Positions 5,828 through 8,248 of a stretch of 8,248 nt of DNA are shown here, piece by piece. The position numbers and the translations under genes were made by a program. The DNA lies in contig DAOVQI010000130.1 of assembly GCA_030628785.1 (NCBI GenBank), forward strand, positions 1-8,248, read 5' to 3'. A model generated the notes under the pieces. That model was not told where the DNA came from, searched no databases, and saw nothing but the letters and a program-made list of their open reading frames with translations. Within the stretch, counting starts at the first letter, position 1. Each line of letters begins with the position of its first letter. The stretch comes from Bacteroidota bacterium. GTDB taxonomy: Bacteria; Bacteroidota; Bacteroidia; Bacteroidales; VadinHA17.

Positions 5828-6886
5828 ATGAGTAAAATGGAAACAATGAAAGCTCTTGTTAAAACAGCAAAGGGTAAAGGTTTAATCGAAGTCAGGGAAG
5901 TGCCGGTTCCTGAGATAGGGGATAATGAAGTTCTTATTGAAGTGAAAGCCGCAGGTATTTGCGGAACCGATCTTCATATCTATAACGATAATTTTCCTTA
6001 CTGGCCTCCGGTTATCCTGGGTCATGAATTCTCAGGCATTATTACTGAAATTGGAAAAAATGTAAAAGATTGGAAAACAGGTGACAGGGTAGTCGGAGAA
6101 CCTCATACACTTGCCTGTGGTAAATGCTGGTTGTGCAGGACAGGCAACAGGCAGATCTGCCCGGAAAAAAGGTCTCCCGGCTGGGGAATTGACGGATGTT
6201 TTGCAAAGTATATGAGATATCCTGAACCGGAGTTGCTACACAAAATGCCCGATACGCTTTCATTTGAAGAAGCAGCACTTGTTGAGCCAACTGCAAACGT
6301 TGTTTCAGATATTTTCGAAAGAGGAGCTCTTAAACCGGCTGATTTTGTGGTTATTATCGGTCCGGGCCCTATAGGGCTTCTTGCCGCAATGGCATCAAAA
6401 GCCGGTGGTGCTGCAAAAGTTGCTGTTGTAGGTACAGATCTGGATGAGGAATTACGATTGCCAACCGCAAGAAAGATAAAAAGTATTGATTATGTAATAA
6501 ATGTAAACAAGGAAGATCCATCCACGATTGTTATGGATTTGACCGAAGGCAGGGGCGCCGACCTTGTGGTTGAGGCAAGCGGTTCGGCGCCAGGTATTGC
6601 CTCTGCTTTCCAATTAGTAAGGAAACTGGGCAGGATCACAGCTATAGGTCTTACCGGGAAAGAAAAGATTGAATTCCCTTATGATACCGGAATGTTTAAA
6701 GCGGTGGAATTTACTTTTAACCTTTCAACTTTATATTCTTCCTGGGATAAATCGATTCACTTACTGGATTCCGGTAAAATTGATGCTAATATTTTAACAA
6801 CTCATAAAGGCGGGCTTGAAAAATGGAAAGAGTTCTTTTCAGATTTAGAGAATAAGAAAGGAATAAAGGGAGTATTTTTCCCTTAG
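5828..6886 (+). CDS. Zinc-dependent medium-chain dehydrogenase (sorbitol/threonine dehydrogenase-like)
   Basis: A cytoplasmic NAD(P)-dependent alcohol/polyol dehydrogenase of the MDR superfamily, oxidising a secondary hydroxyl to a ketone or the reverse. In its 352 residues the catalytic zinc site is Cys45 (GICGTD), His66-Glu67 (GHE) and probably Glu153 (LVEPTA). The structural zinc site is complete with Cys97, Cys100, Cys103 and Cys111. The Rossmann fold starts at GPGPIG (178-183), and acidic Asp204/Asp206 after the second strand favour NAD over NADP. The C-terminal GLEKWKEFFSDLE...IKGVFFP is the usual end of sorbitol and threonine dehydrogenases. The start is ambiguous: ATGs lie at 5828, 5837 and 5846. 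The one at 5846 gives the usual M-K-A-L beginning and has GGA just upstream. A 170-bp spacer with the long inverted repeat separates it from the M20 gene, and only 42 bp from the next gene. The substrate is probably a sugar alcohol, sugar acid or amino alcohol. Confidence 0.92.
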   Translation: MSKMETMKALVKTAKGKGLIEVREVPVPEIGDNEVLIEVKAAGICGTDLHIYNDNFPYWPPVILGHEFSGIITEIGKNVKDWKTGDRVVGEPHTLACGKCWLCRTGNRQICPEKRSPGWGIDGCFAKYMRYPEPELLHKMPDTLSFEEAALVEPTANVVSDIFERGALKPADFVVIIGPGPIGLLAAMASKAGGAAKVAVVGTDLDEELRLPTARKIKSIDYVINVNKEDPSTIVMDLTEGRGADLVVEASGSAPGIASAFQLVRKLGRITAIGLTGKEKIEFPYDTGMFKAVEFTFNLSTLYSSWDKSIHLLDSGKIDANILTTHKGGLEKWKEFFSDLENKKGIKGVFFP

Positions 6887-6896
6887 ACTGATTTTT
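6866..6896 (+). terminator. Terminator-like hairpin at the end of the dehydrogenase gene
   Basis: AAGGGA (6866-6871) pairs perfectly with TCCCTT (6879-6884) around a 7-nt loop, overlapping the stop codon. A TTTTT run follows 7 nt later, at 6892-6896. The gap between stem and T-run makes strong termination unlikely; it may only attenuate transcription into the next gene. Confidence 0.25.
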
Positions 6897-6918
6897 ACAA
6901 TACGAAATATATTTAAAA

Positions 6919-6924
6919 AGAGGT
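6919..6924 (+). promoter_or_regulatory. Shine-Dalgarno of the sialidase-like gene
   Basis: AGAGGT at 6919-6924 lies 4 nt before the ATG at 6929, a good match to the anti-SD that supports this start. Confidence 0.6.
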
Positions 6925-6928
6925 AAAT

Positions 6929-8170
6929 ATGAAAACAAGGCTATTGATTCTTTGTGGAGTTGTGCTTTTAGTAATGAGCACATGTCAGCCTGAAAAAGAG
7001 TTAAAGTATTCTGTCAAATTGGATGTTGTAACAAAGCACTGGGATGGCAAATTTAATTGGACACAGGCAAGGGTTGGTACTATCCCGGGAACCGGAGAGA
7101 ATGGAAATCCTGTTCTGATTATTACAATGCAAAAGTGGTTTGTGGAACATTCGGATTTTTATTCCGGTCTGTATATAATGCGCAGCGAAAACATGGGCAT
7201 TGCATGGACAGAACCGGAAGAACACCCGGAATTAGGCTGGCGTGAAAAGAAAGATAGTATTATTTCGGGAATTTGTGATTTTGTTCCGGGGTGGCACCAG
7301 CCAACGGGTAAATTACTTGCCCTGGGGCATACGGTTTATTATTATAAGGATGGTCAACTTTTAAAAGATCGTCCACGGGCTACTGCATATTCAGTGTACA
7401 ATCCTGAATCCAACAAATGGACATCCTGGAAGGAACTGGAAATGCCTGATAAGGAAAAATTCTACAACTCAGGATCGGGATGTGCACAGTGGCTGGTGAA
7501 ATCTGATGGCACCCTTCTTGTCCCTGCCTACTTTAAAGGGAAAGGTGATACAACTAACTGTTATTCTTCAACCGTTCTTTACTGTAGTTTTGATGGGGAA
7601 AAATTGACATATATTGAACATGGGGATGAGTTGAAATTGGATGTGCCAAGAGGCTGCTATGAACCTTCCATCACACTTTATAAAGACAAATATTACCTGA
7701 CGCTCAGGAATGATATAAAAGCGTATGTAACTGTTAGTGAGGATGGTTTACACTGGTTACCAATTAAGCCATGGAAGTTTGAGGATGGTACTGAACTGGG
7801 CAGTTATAATACGCAACAGCATTGGGTTGCGCACAGCGAAGGCTTATTTTTGGTTTACACCCGGCGGGGAGCAAATAACGATCACATTCCCAGGAACCGG
7901 GCGCCGCTTTTCATGGCACAGGTCGATCCTGATCTACTTTTTGTCTTAAAAACTACCGAAAGAGTTCTGATACCGGAGCGGGGAGCAATGATGGGCAATT
8001 TCGGTGTAACAACAATTAGTGATAAGGAAACCTGGGTAACGGTTGGTGAGAATATGTATCCGGAGGAAAATTTAAGCCGTGGAGCAGATGGGAGTGTATT
8101 TGCAGCCCGAATATTATGGTCAAAACCCAATAGAACCAACAAAAAGAACATAGCTTCGCAAAGTAATTAA
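6929..8170 (+). CDS. Exported sialidase-like beta-propeller protein (Asp-box), candidate lipoprotein
   Basis: A probable extracytoplasmic glycan-active or glycan-binding protein. The 413-residue product starts with a signal peptide (K2, R4, then a hydrophobic run at 5-16) and Cys19 preceded by Met-Ser-Thr, a plausible but non-canonical lipobox that would anchor it to a membrane. Two Asp-box motifs typical of sialidase/BNR propellers are visible: S86-E-N-M-G-I-A-W93 (S-x-[DN]-x-G-x-x-W) and the shorter S270-E-D-G-L-H-W276. SDGTLLVPA (192-200) is a further propeller-strand motif. CYEPSITL (243-250) and LTLRND (257-262) resemble the acidic and arginine-bearing strands of sialidase-like active sites, but the N-terminal R-I-P motif of true GH33 sialidases is absent. 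Sialidase activity should therefore not be assumed; the fold suits other glycoside hydrolases or lyases. It follows the dehydrogenase gene by 42 bp with its own Shine-Dalgarno. The fold is fairly sure; the function is not. Confidence 0.82.
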   Translation: MKTRLLILCGVVLLVMSTCQPEKELKYSVKLDVVTKHWDGKFNWTQARVGTIPGTGENGNPVLIITMQKWFVEHSDFYSGLYIMRSENMGIAWTEPEEHPELGWREKKDSIISGICDFVPGWHQPTGKLLALGHTVYYYKDGQLLKDRPRATAYSVYNPESNKWTSWKELEMPDKEKFYNSGSGCAQWLVKSDGTLLVPAYFKGKGDTTNCYSSTVLYCSFDGEKLTYIEHGDELKLDVPRGCYEPSITLYKDKYYLTLRNDIKAYVTVSEDGLHWLPIKPWKFEDGTELGSYNTQQHWVAHSEGLFLVYTRRGANNDHIPRNRAPLFMAQVDPDLLFVLKTTERVLIPERGAMMGNFGVTTISDKETWVTVGENMYPEENLSRGADGSVFAARILWSKPNRTNKKNIASQSN

Positions 8171-8183
8171 AAAGGTTAATACT

Positions 8184-8210
8184 ATTCAAATGAAACTGCT
8201 AAATTTGAAT
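8184..8210. other. AT-rich perfect 8-bp stem-loop after the last gene
   Basis: ATTCAAAT (8184-8191) is the exact reverse complement of ATTTGAAT (8203-8210), with an 11-nt loop. It lies 13 bp past the stop of the sialidase-like gene. No T-run follows and the stem is AT-rich, so it is at best a weak terminator; it could instead be a binding site for the region beyond the window. Confidence 0.35.
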
Positions 8211-8220
8211 GATTGTGGAA

Positions 8221-8248
8221 TAAGGCTGAGGCTGAGGCTAAGGCTAAG
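8221..8248. repeat. Hexanucleotide tandem repeat TRAGGC running off the right edge
   Basis: Four complete TRAGGC units (R = A, G, G, A) plus a partial fifth fill the last 28 bases, with no other deviation. The array continues beyond the window, so its length is unknown. One frame carries a stop in every unit (TAA or TGA), so it cannot be coding there. Confidence 0.75.

Noticed and set aside
6929..8170. Assignment as a true GH33 exo-sialidase
   Set aside because: The N-terminal R-I-P motif is missing, only two Asp-boxes are visible, and no sialic-acid catabolic genes are nearby.

Overview
The window is AT-rich chromosomal DNA with every recognisable gene on the + strand. It looks like a free-living, Gram-negative-type heterotroph, probably of the Bacteroidota/Ignavibacteria/Calditrichota-like (FCB) assemblage. 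The reasons are a secreted sialidase-like candidate lipoprotein, a Na+/solute symporter of a type common in those groups, mostly weak ribosome binding sites, and spacers filled with short tandem words and a long ACGGAT-rich hairpin repeat. This placement is inference: there is no rRNA or other marker here, and one gene has a textbook AGGAGG Shine-Dalgarno, which is unusual for Bacteroidota proper.

Layout. Positions 2-898 hold the 3' part of a gene of unknown function that is open to the left edge. After a 153-bp spacer with heptanucleotide doublets comes an SSS-family sodium:solute symporter (1052-2815). A 297-bp spacer (2816-3112) holds the most structured non-coding DNA of the window: two copies of a 15-bp palindrome that fit the FadR/GntR operator pattern, followed by three AATGACT words spaced 10 and 11 bp apart. 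Next are a class-III PLP aminotransferase (3113-4435) and, overlapping it by 8 nt, an M20 metallohydrolase (4428-5657). A 170-bp spacer is almost filled by a long imperfect inverted repeat. It is followed by a zinc-dependent medium-chain dehydrogenase (5828-6886) and, 42 bp later, by a sialidase-like beta-propeller protein with an export signal (6929-8170). The right edge runs into a 6-bp tandem repeat.

How the genes may work together (inference): the exported propeller protein could bind or trim a glycan or other polymer outside the cytoplasm, and the symporter could import a released product. The M20 enzyme could open an amide bond, the aminotransferase could remove or move the freed amino group, and the dehydrogenase could oxidise a hydroxyl group. 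This reads as a small uptake-and-catabolism locus for an N-acylated amino compound or amino sugar, possibly under a FadR-type GntR regulator. The regulator is not encoded here and the substrate cannot be read from the sequence. No RNA gene, CRISPR array, transposase or phage gene was found. The individual enzymes belong to well-known families; what may be new is their combination and the regulatory spacer.
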